Below are positions 46,873 to 55,796 of a stretch of 64,000 nt of DNA, in pieces. Source of the stretch: Rubrivivax gelatinosus (GTDB lineage Bacteria > Pseudomonadota > Gammaproteobacteria > Burkholderiales > Burkholderiaceae_C); assembly GCF_004340905.1 (NCBI RefSeq), contig NZ_SLXD01000014.1, positions 62,001 to 126,000 of the forward strand, in the 5' to 3' direction. Each line of letters begins with the position of its first letter. Position 1 is the stretch's first letter. The notes beneath the pieces were generated by a model. The model worked only from the letters and a program-made list of their open reading frames with translations, had not been told where the DNA came from and made no database searches. A program made the translations under genes and the position numbers.

Positions 46873-47466
46873 ATGAAGCCAGTGCTGGCGGCGTGGGCCT
46901 GCGCGCTGACGATGGGCATGGCAGCCGCTGCCGAGGCGCCGCGAACGGCCGCCGAGGCGCTGGTGGCGCACGTGCGTGCGACGCAGGATGCCGGCGGCCG
47001 GCCCTGGGCCGTCGTGGACAAGGGTACGGCGCGGCTCAGCGTCTTCGACGCCGAGGGCCGGCTCGTCGCCGAGACCGCGGTGCTGCTGGGCCTGGCGCGG
47101 GGCGACGACTCGGCGCCCGGCGTCGGTGAACGGGCCGCGCATCTGCCGCCCGAGCAACGTACGACGCCGGCCGGGCGTTTCGAGGCCGAACCGGGGCGCA
47201 ACCTGCGCGGCGAGGCCGTGCTCTGGGTCGAGTACGACACGGCGTTCGCGATCCATCGCCTGAGGCCCGCGCCGTGGGCCGAACGCCGGCCCCAGCGCCT
47301 GGCCTCGCCGACGCCCGAAGACAACCGCATCTCGGCCGGCTGTGTCGTCGTCGAGCCGGAATTCTTCGAACGGGTCGTGCTGGCGCGGCTCGGCCGCGGT
47401 CGTTCGGTGGTCTACGTGCTGCCCGAGACACGCGACTGGCGCACGCTGTTCGCCGATCCGGGCTGA
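46873..47466 (+). CDS. Exported YkuD-like L,D-transpeptidase domain protein
   Basis: A 197-aa protein with signal peptide (residues 1-20, ending AAAA-EAP). The body carries WAVVDKGTARLSVFDAEGRLV and an active-site pattern FAIHRLRP...ISAGCVVVEPEFF, i.e. the His and the S-x-G-C of YkuD transpeptidases, with ISAGC in place of the common SHGC. Substrate spacing differs from canonical members, so activity is likely but not certain. It stands alone, converging on the methyltransferase-like gene. Confidence 0.72.
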   Translation: MKPVLAAWACALTMGMAAAAEAPRTAAEALVAHVRATQDAGGRPWAVVDKGTARLSVFDAEGRLVAETAVLLGLARGDDSAPGVGERAAHLPPEQRTTPAGRFEAEPGRNLRGEAVLWVEYDTAFAIHRLRPAPWAERRPQRLASPTPEDNRISAGCVVVEPEFFERVVLARLGRGRSVVYVLPETRDWRTLFADPG

Positions 47467-47467
47467 T

Positions 47468-47929
47468 TCAGAACAGCCCTGGAACGAAACGTTTCGTTCG
47501 GGCCCGGTAGGCGGCGTAGCCGGGGTGGACCTCGCCCATCCAGCGCTCCTCGATCGAGGACTTGGCCCACAGCACCGCGGCCAGCGCGGCGCCGGCGCAC
47601 AAGGTCGTCGCGCCCGGCGAGACCGCGATCGCGGCCAGCGCGAGCAGCAGCAGCGCGCTGTACATCGGGTGCCGTATCCAGGCGTAGACGCCGTGTTCGA
47701 CGAGCCGGCCGCCGGCGCGAGGCTCGGGGTGCACGTTGAAGTTGCCGGGGCGGTTGGCCATGACCGCCGCGAGCCCGACGGCCAGCGATGCCGCGGCCAG
47801 CGCGAGCGCCAGCCACGGCGCCGCCGGGTCGGCCCAGGCCGGCGCCGTGCCGTAGGCCAGCGCCGCCAGCAGCACGAACTGCAGCAGCACGAGCACGGCG
47901 CCGGCACGCCGGTCGCCCGCGGTGCTCAC
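47468..47929 (-). CDS. Isoprenylcysteine carboxyl methyltransferase (ICMT)-like membrane protein
   Basis: Membrane protein of 153 aa with four helices and the C-terminal ICMT/PEMT signature GRLVEHGVYAWIRHPMYSALLLL and EERWMGEVHPGYAAYRARTKRFVP, which form the S-adenosylmethionine and substrate pocket. Bacterial members methylate lipids or unknown small substrates. Start is a GTG at 47929 overlapping the stop of the 24-codon linker ORF. It ends the operon GFA - hydrolase - methyltransferase - linker - ICMT. Confidence 0.78.
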   Translation of the reverse strand: MSTAGDRRAGAVLVLLQFVLLAALAYGTAPAWADPAAPWLALALAAASLAVGLAAVMANRPGNFNVHPEPRAGGRLVEHGVYAWIRHPMYSALLLLALAAIAVSPGATTLCAGAALAAVLWAKSSIEERWMGEVHPGYAAYRARTKRFVPGLF

Positions 47930-48000
47930 GGGAGCACCCTTCGGCCTTCGGCCGGTCCCGCCGGGCGGGAACGAGCCCCGGACAAGTCCGGGTGGCTCAT
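47926..48000 (-). CDS. 24-codon linker ORF/hairpin element, copy 2
   Basis: Exactly the same length (75 bases) and overlap geometry as the element at 3417-3491: the ATG overlaps the upstream stop (ATGA) and the TGA overlaps the downstream GTG (GTGA). The peptide begins MSHPDLSGA and shares DLSGA-x-SR-x-AGPA with copy 1. Three hairpins are present, CCCGGAC-tt-GTCCGGG, CCCGCC-c-GGCGGG and CGGCC-gaa-GGCCG. The flanking genes are unrelated to those of copy 1, which argues for a dispersed element. Confidence 0.5.
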   Translation of the reverse strand: MSHPDLSGARSRPAGPAEGRRVLP

Positions 48001-48698
48001 GCCGCCTCGCGGCGCAGCAGCCGCACCAGCAACGGCCGCTCGAAGGCCGCGCCGTCGGGGCCGCAGTGCGGCATGAAGGCCGCATGCACGCGCTCGACCA
48101 GCGCGTCGTCCAGCCTGTAGGTGGCGAAGCTGGAATGCAGCATGCGGCGCTCGAAGTCGGCGAAATCGGCGTAACGCACCGGCTGGACGAAGCGGTGGCG
48201 CACGACCTCCGTCCAGGGGCCGCGGGCCAGCGCGTCGTCCAGCGCCGCCTGGGCCGCGGCACGCACCGTGCCTTCGTTGTTGTACAGCCGCACGATGTCG
48301 TTGAGGCCGCCGTCGTAGACCGGCTCGCTGACGTAGAGCAGGCCGCCCGGCGCCAGCACCCGCGCCGCCTCGGCCAGCGCCTGCGCCATCGCCGGGATCG
48401 GCACGTGGTGCAGCGACTTCAGCATCAGCGCCAGGTCGAAGCTGGCGTCCGGCGCGGGCACGGCTTCGGCGCGGCCGTCGACGAAGCACAGCCCCGATGT
48501 CGGCGGCGCGGCCAGGTTCTTCGCGTGCTGCACCGTGTCGACCTCGAGCGCGGTGACGCGGCAGTCGGGATGGCGCTGCAGCACGCCGCGCACCAGGCGG
48601 GCGTCGCCGCAGCCGAGTTCGACGATGCGGCGCCCGGCCAGCGGCACCAGTGCCGAGAGCACCTCGTATTCGTCCTGGCAGAGCGTGGGCGGGTTCAT
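47997..48698 (-). CDS. Class I SAM-dependent methyltransferase
   Basis: A 233-aa methyltransferase with motif I IVELGCGDARLV, acidic motif II VTALEVDTV, motif III DLALMLKSLHHV and post motif VLAPGGLLYVSEP. Substrate unknown. Its start overlaps the stop of the alpha/beta hydrolase gene and its stop overlaps the 24-codon linker ORF, so translation is coupled through the operon. Confidence 0.85.
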   Translation of the reverse strand: MNPPTLCQDEYEVLSALVPLAGRRIVELGCGDARLVRGVLQRHPDCRVTALEVDTVQHAKNLAAPPTSGLCFVDGRAEAVPAPDASFDLALMLKSLHHVPIPAMAQALAEAARVLAPGGLLYVSEPVYDGGLNDIVRLYNNEGTVRAAAQAALDDALARGPWTEVVRHRFVQPVRYADFADFERRMLHSSFATYRLDDALVERVHAAFMPHCGPDGAAFERPLLVRLLRREAA

Positions 48699-49621
48699 CG
48701 GTCGGCGGGCGGGGTTTCGATACCGGCAATGGTATCCGGCGCGTCGCTGCAGGCCTGGCGCAGGAAGCCGACGATGTCCGCGACATGCGGCGCCAGCGCC
48801 TCGCGCAGGTCGTGGTCGCCGTCGACCGCCAGCAGGCCGGTGCCGGGCGCCGCCGCGGCCTGCAGGCGCAGCGCGTCGTCGAAGGGCGCCGTCGTGTCGT
48901 GGCGGCCGTGCACCAGCAGCACCGGGCAGCGGGCGCGGCGCACGGTGGCCAGCGGCGCGATGTCGTCGAAACGCGCGCCGATCACGCGCTGCACGTGGCG
49001 GATGACGTACCAGCCCAGCGGCCGGTAGGGCACGCGTTTTTCGGCCAGGAAGCGCCGCATCACCTCGTCGGGATGGGCGAAGGCCGAGAGGCTGACGACA
49101 CCGCGCACGCCGCCCGCACGCGCCGCGTGCAGCAGCGACGCCGCGGCGCCGACCGAGTGGCCGACCAGCGCGAGCCGGTCGGCCCGCACCTCGGGGCGCG
49201 TGCCCAGCCAGGCCAGGCCGGCGGCGATGTCCTCGGCGAAACGCGGCATCGACGTGAAGGCCTCGTCTTCGCTGTCGCCGTGGCAGCGGGCGTCCAGCAG
49301 CAGCACGGCGAAACCGGCTTCGACCAGCGGCGGCGCCACCGGCCACATCGTCGTCGCGTTGGCGCCCCAGCCGTGCATCGCCAGCACCGCGGGTGCCGGC
49401 TTGTGATCGGTGCTTCCGGGCAAGACCAGCCAGCCGAACAACCTGCGCCCGCGCGGCCCGGGGATGCGGACTTCGTGCACGCGCGAGGCGGTCAGCGTGT
49501 GGCGCGCGTGCGACCCGTCGTGCGCCATGCGCGGCGCACGCAGCCCGCGCAGGATGGCCTGGTGCGCCAGCGTGCGCAGCGCGACGGCGCCGGCGGCGAC
49601 GCCTGCGGTGGTGACCAGCAT
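48695..49621 (-). CDS. Alpha/beta hydrolase with N-terminal membrane helix
   Basis: A 308-aa hydrolase of the DUF/serine-aminopeptidase type. An N-terminal helix (LVTTAGVAAGAVALRTL) is followed by the fold: oxyanion region LAMHGWGAN, nucleophile elbow GHSVGA with the catalytic Ser, acid HGRHDTTAPFD and His in DGDHDL. Ester or peptide hydrolysis is expected, substrate unknown. Coupled to the upstream GFA gene (TGATG) and to the downstream methyltransferase (ATGA). Confidence 0.85.
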   Translation of the reverse strand: MLVTTAGVAAGAVALRTLAHQAILRGLRAPRMAHDGSHARHTLTASRVHEVRIPGPRGRRLFGWLVLPGSTDHKPAPAVLAMHGWGANATTMWPVAPPLVEAGFAVLLLDARCHGDSEDEAFTSMPRFAEDIAAGLAWLGTRPEVRADRLALVGHSVGAAASLLHAARAGGVRGVVSLSAFAHPDEVMRRFLAEKRVPYRPLGWYVIRHVQRVIGARFDDIAPLATVRRARCPVLLVHGRHDTTAPFDDALRLQAAAAPGTGLLAVDGDHDLREALAPHVADIVGFLRQACSDAPDTIAGIETPPADR

Positions 49622-50136
49622 CAGTCCCAGGCCCGGCCGGCGGCCCGCCAGGCGTCGATGCGCGGCTTCAGCGCGCGGCGTCGTTCCAGGCTCTCGGGGC
49701 GCCAGACCTCGGCGGCGTCGTAGTACTCGGGAACGGCGCGCGTACCGTCGGGCAGCGCCAGCCAGGGCTGTCTCGTCGACGTGAAGATGTGGATGTCCGG
49801 CGGCAGCCGGTCGGGGTCGTCGAGCGTGCCGACACGCACGAAAGCCACCAGCGGCCCGCTGCCGGCGTAGTGGCTCCAGACGGCGATGCGGCAGTGCGGG
49901 CAGCGGGCGATGCGCTGGCCCTGGCCGCTGGCCGAAGGCGTGAGCACCTGTTCCGGCTCGTCGGCCGTGAGCGCCAGCCGGTCGCGTTCGATCATCGCGT
50001 TGAGCGCGAAGGCGCTGCCGCTCTCGCGCTGGCACCAGCGGCAGTGGCAGGCGTGCACGACCAGCGGCGCGCCGTGCAGCCGGTAGCGCACGCGGCCGCA
50101 GTCGCAGCCGCCTTCGAGCATCGTCGGTGGGTTCAT
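49621..50136 (-). CDS. GFA-family zinc protein (Gfa/CENP-V fold)
   Basis: A 171-aa member of the glutathione-dependent formaldehyde-activating-like family. Zn ligands: GGCDCGRVRY, CHCRWCQRESGSAF and CPHCRIAVW. The family's proven glutathione activity is limited, so the substrate is open. First gene of a four-gene coupled operon. Confidence 0.85.
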   Translation of the reverse strand: MNPPTMLEGGCDCGRVRYRLHGAPLVVHACHCRWCQRESGSAFALNAMIERDRLALTADEPEQVLTPSASGQGQRIARCPHCRIAVWSHYAGSGPLVAFVRVGTLDDPDRLPPDIHIFTSTRQPWLALPDGTRAVPEYYDAAEVWRPESLERRRALKPRIDAWRAAGRAWD

Positions 50137-50187
50137 CGGCGCGCCGGCGCCCGGTGGGTGGGAGCCCGGCGTTCGGATGCTAGCCGC

Positions 50188-50622
50188 TCAGGCGTTGAGC
50201 GCCGCCGCCGGGCGACGGGTGCGCACGCGCACGATGACGTCGACCTCGCTCAGCTCCAGGCCGTCGCCGAGTTCGGGCAGGCCCAGCACCTGGATCGCCG
50301 GGCCGGTGAGATCGGTGACCTCGCCGGTGTCGACGTTGTAGACGTGGTGGTGCGGCGTGACGGTCGAGTCGTAGACGGTGGCCGAGCCCTCGATCGGCAG
50401 CGCCTTCAGCAGGCGCTGGCGCACGAAGAGCTGCAGCACCGCATACACGGTGGCGCGCGACAGCCCGGGCAGGTGCTCGCGCGCGGCGCGCAGCACCTGC
50501 TCGGCCGTCATGTGCACCGGCCCCGAGAACAGCACGGTGCCGACGGCCACGCGCTGCAGCGTCGGCAGGATGTCGGCGTCGCGCAGCTTCTGCTGGATCG
50601 AGGCGGTACGGGTCAGGTCCAT
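50188..50622 (-). CDS. Fur-family regulator without cysteines
   Basis: A 144-aa metalloregulator with the Fur winged helix (TLQRVAVGTVLFS...LSRATVYAVLQLFVRQRLLKAL) and the metal/hinge motif TPHHHVYNVDTGEVTDL. It has no Cys at all, so the structural CxxC zinc sites common in Fur and PerR are missing, as in Irr-like and some PerR-like members. A 15-bp palindrome 34 bp upstream is a likely own operator. It is divergent from nsrR. It may sense peroxide or haem/iron; the sequence alone does not decide. Confidence 0.8.
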   Translation of the reverse strand: MDLTRTASIQQKLRDADILPTLQRVAVGTVLFSGPVHMTAEQVLRAAREHLPGLSRATVYAVLQLFVRQRLLKALPIEGSATVYDSTVTPHHHVYNVDTGEVTDLTGPAIQVLGLPELGDGLELSEVDVIVRVRTRRPAAALNA

Positions 50623-50655
50623 CGTGTTCTCTCTTCGGGTTGCGGCGTCCGAGAA

Positions 50656-50670
50656 CTGGACTCAGTCCAG
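50656..50670 (-). promoter_or_regulatory. Perfect 15-bp palindrome, putative operator of the Fur-family gene
   Basis: CTGGACT-C-AGTCCAG with 7-bp arms lies between the divergent Fur-family and nsrR genes. On the minus strand TTGAAA, about 18 bp upstream of it, could act as a -35, placing the palindrome over the -10/start region. Confidence 0.5.
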
Positions 50671-50755
50671 ATGTCGGCAGGATTTCAACCCCCTGCGGCG
50701 CCGCCCGAGCTGCGCTGGGTCAAGCCGGGGCCGTGAAGGCGCCGCGCAGCGGCGC

Positions 50756-50805
50756 TTGTTCCGGACGTCGGGGCCGACTATGATTGGTGCATTCATAATG
50801 CATCT
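50756..50805 (+). promoter_or_regulatory. nsrR promoter with NsrR box
   Basis: -35 TTGTTC (50756-50761), 17-bp spacer, -10 TATGAT (50779-50784). Immediately downstream is the perfect inverted repeat TGCATT-CAT-AATGCA (50788-50802), within GGTGCATTCATAATGCATCTT. This matches the NsrR consensus (AAGATGCATTT and its inverse). It covers the transcription start and suggests NO-relieved autorepression of nsrR-nnrS. Confidence 0.75.
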
Positions 50806-50817
50806 TTTAAGCGGGCG

Positions 50818-51285
50818 ATGAAACTCACCAGCTTCACCGACTACAGCCTGCGTGTGCTGATCTACCTGGCCACGCGCCCGGGGCGGCGCGCGACGATCGG
50901 CGAGATCGCGGCCAAGTTCTCGGCCTCCGAGAACCACCTGACCAAGGTCGTGCACTTCCTGGCCACCGAAGGCGTGCTGGCGACGGTGCGCGGCAAGGGC
51001 GGCGGCCTGGGGCTGGCGCGGGCGCCGCAGGACATCGTCGTCGGCGACATCGTGCGCCGCACCGAGGGCCAGGCGATGCCGGCCGAGTGTTTCGGCAGCG
51101 GCAGCGCCTGCGCGATCGCACCGTGCTGCCGGCTGCGTGGCGTGCTCGGCGAGGCGGTCGACGCCTTCTACGCGGTGCTCGACCGCTACACGCTGGAAGA
51201 CCTGGTCGCCAACCGCGACCAGCTCGACGCCATCCTGCGCATCGGCGAGAGGGTGCCGGCCGTCGCGATGGAGCTGCGCGCATGA
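50818..51285 (+). CDS. nsrR: Rrf2-family NO-sensing repressor NsrR
   Basis: Iron-sulfur repressor of 155 aa. N-terminal winged helix MKLTSFTDYSLRVLIYLA is diagnostic of NsrR, and the cluster cysteines lie in AECFGSGSACAIAPCCRLRG. NO reacts with the cluster and releases the repressor. An NsrR box directly upstream and the coupled nnrS gene (ATG inside the last codons of nsrR) make this a self-contained NO-response unit. Confidence 0.92.
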   Translation: MKLTSFTDYSLRVLIYLATRPGRRATIGEIAAKFSASENHLTKVVHFLATEGVLATVRGKGGGLGLARAPQDIVVGDIVRRTEGQAMPAECFGSGSACAIAPCCRLRGVLGEAVDAFYAVLDRYTLEDLVANRDQLDAILRIGERVPAVAMELRA

Positions 51286-52469
51286 CGACCATCCCGCTGC
51301 ACTTCACCCCGCGCGAGCCGGTGCGCGGTTTCGGCCTCTGGCGCCTGGGTTTTCGCCCGTTCTACCTGCTGGCCGCCGGGTTCTCGGCGCTGTCGATCGC
51401 CGCGTGGGCGCTGCAGTACGCCGGCCTGCCCGGCGCCGCCTATCTCGCCGGGCCGCTGTGGCACGCGCACGAGATGCTGTTCGGCTTCACGCTGGCGGTG
51501 GTGGTCGGTTTCCTGTTCACCGCCGGGCGCAACTGGTCGGGCCAGCCGACGCCCACCGGCGCGGCGCTGGCCGCGCTGGCGGCCGTGTGGCTGGCCGGCC
51601 GGCTGCTGGTGCTGACGCCCTGGGGGCTGGCGGCGGCGGTCGTCAACGTCGCCTTCCCGCTGCTGGCCGCCGTCGGCCTGGGGCGTGCGCTCTACGCCGG
51701 GCGCAACCGGCGCAACTACTTCTTCGTCGCGCTGCTGGTCGCGATGGCCGGCGCCCAGGCCTTGTTCCACCTGACGCTGCTGGGTCTGCTGGAGCTGCCG
51801 CTGCGCGCCGGCATCCAGATCGGGCTGGACGTCGTGCTGTTCGTGATGGCCGTCGTTGCCGGCCGCGTGGTGCCGATGTTCACCAACAACGGCGTGCCCG
51901 GCACCGGCGCCGAACGCCGCCCGCGTGTCGAGCAGGCGGCGCTGGGCAGCGTGCTGGCGCTGCTGGCGGCCGACGTGCTGGGCCTGCCGGGCGTGGCCGT
52001 CGCCGCCGTCGCGGGGGGCGCGGCCGTGGCCCACACGCTGCGGCTGGCGTTGTGGCGGCCGCAGCGCACGCGGCCCAACCCGCTGGTCTGGATCCTGCAC
52101 GCGGCCTACGCCTGGATCCCTCTGCACCTGGCGCTGCGCGCCGCGGCCGAACTCGGCTGGGCCCAGGCCTCGCTGGCGACGCACGCGCTGACGGCCGGCG
52201 CGATCGGCGCGCTGACGCTGGGCATGATGACGCGCACCGCACGCGGCCACACCGGCCGGCCGCTGCGCGCCGACCGCTGGGACATCGCCGCCTACGCCCT
52301 GGTGCTGGCCGGCGGTCTGGTGCGCGTGCTGGGGCCGCTGCTGCTGCCGGCCTTCATGCAGGCCGAGATCGTCGTCTCGGGGGCCTGCTGGGCCGCGGCT
52401 TTCGCGATCTACGCCTGGCGTTATGCGCCCTCGCTGTGGCGGGTGCGCGCCGACGGCCAGCCGGGCTGA
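51282..52469 (+). CDS. nnrS: NnrS family haem/copper membrane protein
   Basis: A 395-aa protein with about 12 membrane helices. Family marks are FRPFYLLAAGFSALSI, LWHAHEMLFGFTLAVVVGFLFTAGRNWSG, GRVVPMFTNNGVPG and TAGAIGALTLGMMTRTARGHTGR, which hold the conserved His residues. NnrS proteins protect against nitrosative damage during denitrification or NO stress. Overlaps nsrR by 4 bp. Confidence 0.92.
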   Translation: MTTIPLHFTPREPVRGFGLWRLGFRPFYLLAAGFSALSIAAWALQYAGLPGAAYLAGPLWHAHEMLFGFTLAVVVGFLFTAGRNWSGQPTPTGAALAALAAVWLAGRLLVLTPWGLAAAVVNVAFPLLAAVGLGRALYAGRNRRNYFFVALLVAMAGAQALFHLTLLGLLELPLRAGIQIGLDVVLFVMAVVAGRVVPMFTNNGVPGTGAERRPRVEQAALGSVLALLAADVLGLPGVAVAAVAGGAAVAHTLRLALWRPQRTRPNPLVWILHAAYAWIPLHLALRAAAELGWAQASLATHALTAGAIGALTLGMMTRTARGHTGRPLRADRWDIAAYALVLAGGLVRVLGPLLLPAFMQAEIVVSGACWAAAFAIYAWRYAPSLWRVRADGQPG

Positions 52470-53521
52470 TCAGCGCCGCGTGACGAGCATCGGCTGGGCC
52501 GCGCCGGCCCGCGCGCGCAACTGGCCGCAGCCGCCGGCGACGTCCTGGCCGGCCGAGCGCCGCAGCCGTGTCAGCACGCCGCGCCGGCCGAGTGCACGTG
52601 CCATCTCGGCGGCACGTTCCCAGGGCGGGCGGCGGAAGGCGTCGCCCTCGGTCTCGTTGTACGGGATCAGGTTCATCATCGCGTAGCGCCCGGCCAGCAG
52701 CCGGGCGATCGCGTCGACCTCGTCGTCGCCGTCGTTGATGCCGTCGAGCAGCGTCCATTGGTACTGGATCGGGTAGCCGGTGGCGCGCGCGTAGCGTTCG
52801 CCGGCCTCGACGATCTCCTCGGGCGCGATCTTCGGCGCGCGCGGCAGCAGTCGTTCGCGCAGCTCGGGCTTGGTGGTGTGCAGCGACAGCGCCAGCGCCG
52901 GCTTCACGCGGCCTTGCGGCAGGCGCTCGAAGGCGCGCGTGTCACCGACGGTCGAGAACACCAGGTTCTTGTGGCCGATGCCGCCGGCGGTGCCCAGCAG
53001 GTCGATGGCTTCCAGCACCGCGTCGAGGTTGTGCGAAGGCTCGCCCATGCCCATGAACACCACCTTGGAGACGCTGCGCCGCTGTCTTGCCAGCACGACC
53101 TGGGCGACGATCTCGGCGCTGCCGAGCTGGCGCAGCAGGCCGTCGCGCCCGGTCATGCAGAACACGCAGCCGACCGCGCAGCCGACCTGGGTCGACACGC
53201 ACAGCCCGTCGCGCGGCAGCAGCACGCTCTCCACCGTCTGGCCGTCGCCCAGGCCGACGAGCAGGCGCTCGGCGCCGTCTTCGCCCGGGTGCGCCGACTG
53301 CAGCGCCGCCAGCGCGCCGAGCGAGTCGAACAGCGCCGGCAGCGCCTCGTACAGCGCGCGCGGGTAGAAGTGCTCGGCCTGGCCGCGGCCGGCCGTCGGT
53401 GCGCGGCACTGCACCCAGTTGCGCAGCAGCCGTTCCTCGTGGGCGGGTCCGGCACCCAGCGCCCGCAGGCGCTGGCGCAGCTCGGCGACGGCGCGCGGCG
53501 CGGCCGCGGCGTGGGCGGGGC

Positions 53522-53525
<4 letters not shown>
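52470..53525 (-). CDS. RlmN-like radical SAM methyltransferase (paralogue)
   Basis: A 351-aa radical SAM enzyme of the RlmN/Cfr family. Cluster motif CAVGCVFC; the two catalytic Cys residues of this family are also present, one in LCVSTQVGC and one in AGQDVAGGCGQL. EIVAQVVLARQR and MGMGEPSHNLDAVLEAI complete the signature. It could methylate C2 of an adenine in RNA. Because it is coupled to a sigma54 activator gene (ATGA overlap), and housekeeping rlmN usually sits elsewhere (with ndk and hisS), I regard it as a second, conditional copy. That is an inference. Confidence 0.8.
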
Positions 53526-54877
<1,352 letters not shown>

Positions 54878-54907
54878 GGCAGTGTAGCTCGCGCTTCTGC
54901 CTCCGCT

Positions 54908-54934
54908 GGCAGACTCGACTGCCGAAAATGGCAG
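54908..54934. promoter_or_regulatory. Triple half-site array, candidate enhancer of the sigma54 activator
   Basis: GGCAG (54908-54912), CTGCC (54919-54923) and GGCAG (54930-54934) are spaced exactly 11 bp apart and form two overlapping palindromes. They lie about 80-100 bp upstream of the -24/-12 promoter and 31 bp from the activator's own start codon, matching an enhancer that could also repress its own gene. Confidence 0.6.
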
Positions 54935-54980
54935 CTTCATCCCCCTGTCCGCATCAGGGAATCGAGCGTAAGTGCTTATC

Positions 54981-54996
54981 CGGAAACGTGTTTCCG
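54981..54996. promoter_or_regulatory. Second palindrome between enhancer and promoter
   Basis: CGGAAAC-GT-GTTTCCG has perfect 7-bp arms. It sits 13 bp before the sigma54 promoter, where a second regulator could bind. Confidence 0.45.
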
Positions 54997-55008
54997 TCTT
55001 CTGTCAGG

Positions 55009-55025
55009 TTGGCACGGCACTTGAT
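55009..55025 (+). promoter_or_regulatory. Sigma54 promoter of the Rieske gene
   Basis: TTGGCACGGCACTTGAT matches TTGGCACG-N4-TTGC except for the last base of the -12 element (GA for GC). GG at 55011-55012 and GA at 55023-55024 have the required 12-bp offset. The predicted start is near 55036, 34 bp before the ATG. Confidence 0.75.
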
Positions 55026-55069
55026 AGAGATTGTCTGACACGCAATTTCTGCGAGAAGGATCTGTTTCA

Positions 55070-55684
55070 ATGGACATCACGCTGCCCGCCCCGGGATCGC
55101 CCGCCAACGCCGAACGCCGCACCTGGATCATGGTGACCAGCGCGGCCGGTGGTGCCGCCGCGGTCGCCACCGCGATTCCGTTCGTCTCGACGCTCGCGCC
55201 CAGCGAGCGTGCCAAGGCCGCCGGCGCGCCGGTGGAGGTGGACATCTCCTCGCTCGCCCCGGGCGAGCTGAGGACCGTCGAATGGCGCGGCAAGCCGGTG
55301 TGGATCCTGCGCCGCACGCCGGAGATGCTGGCGTCGCTGGAAGGCCACGACGACCAGCTCGTCGACCCGAAGTCCGAGCGCCAGCAGCAACCCGCGTATG
55401 CGCAGAACACGGCGCGTTCGATCAACCCCGAGGTCTTCGTCGCCATCGGCATCTGCACCCACCTGGGCTGCTCGCCGAGCAAGGTGAACAAGGGCAGCGG
55501 CAACCCGAGCGTGCCGGCGGACTGGCCGGGCGGATTCTTCTGCCCCTGCCACGGCTCGACCTTCGACGGTGCCGGCCGGGTGTTCAAGAACAAGCCCGCG
55601 CCGACGAACCTGGAGATTCCGCCGCACGTCTACGTCGCGGAGAACCGGCTGCTGATCGGCGAGGACAAGAGCGCCGCCGCCTGA
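55070..55684 (+). CDS. petA2: Orphan Rieske iron-sulfur protein of cytochrome bc1
   Basis: Ubiquinol-cytochrome c reductase Rieske subunit of 204 aa. N-terminal basic part then one transmembrane/Tat-type helix (RTWIMVTSAAGGAAAVATAIPFVS), and the [2Fe-2S] ligands in CTHLGC and CPCHGSTF, with the disulfide cysteines in the same loops. ATG at 55070 follows AGAAGGA. petB and petC are not adjacent. Rubrivivax gelatinosus is known to carry a second Rieske gene (petA2) whose product can replace PetA1 in the bc1 complex, so I use that name. Driven by a sigma54 promoter. Confidence 0.88.
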   Translation: MDITLPAPGSPANAERRTWIMVTSAAGGAAAVATAIPFVSTLAPSERAKAAGAPVEVDISSLAPGELRTVEWRGKPVWILRRTPEMLASLEGHDDQLVDPKSERQQQPAYAQNTARSINPEVFVAIGICTHLGCSPSKVNKGSGNPSVPADWPGGFFCPCHGSTFDGAGRVFKNKPAPTNLEIPPHVYVAENRLLIGEDKSAAA

Positions 55685-55768
55685 TCCCAGCGTTCGGCCT
55701 GACGGCCGCCGGCGCCTGCCGCGGGTGACACCGCCTCGGATGCCGGACGCCTGCAGGCCACCTTGACA

Positions 55769-55794
55769 CGCCCGGCCGCCGCCGGGCGTTTTTT
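55769..55794 (+). terminator. Intrinsic terminator after the Rieske gene
   Basis: Stem CGCCCGGC (55769-55776) with GCCGGGCG (55781-55788), loop CGCC, followed by six T. It closes the Rieske transcript and borders the convergent fpr gene. Confidence 0.85.
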
Positions 55795-55796
55795 CG

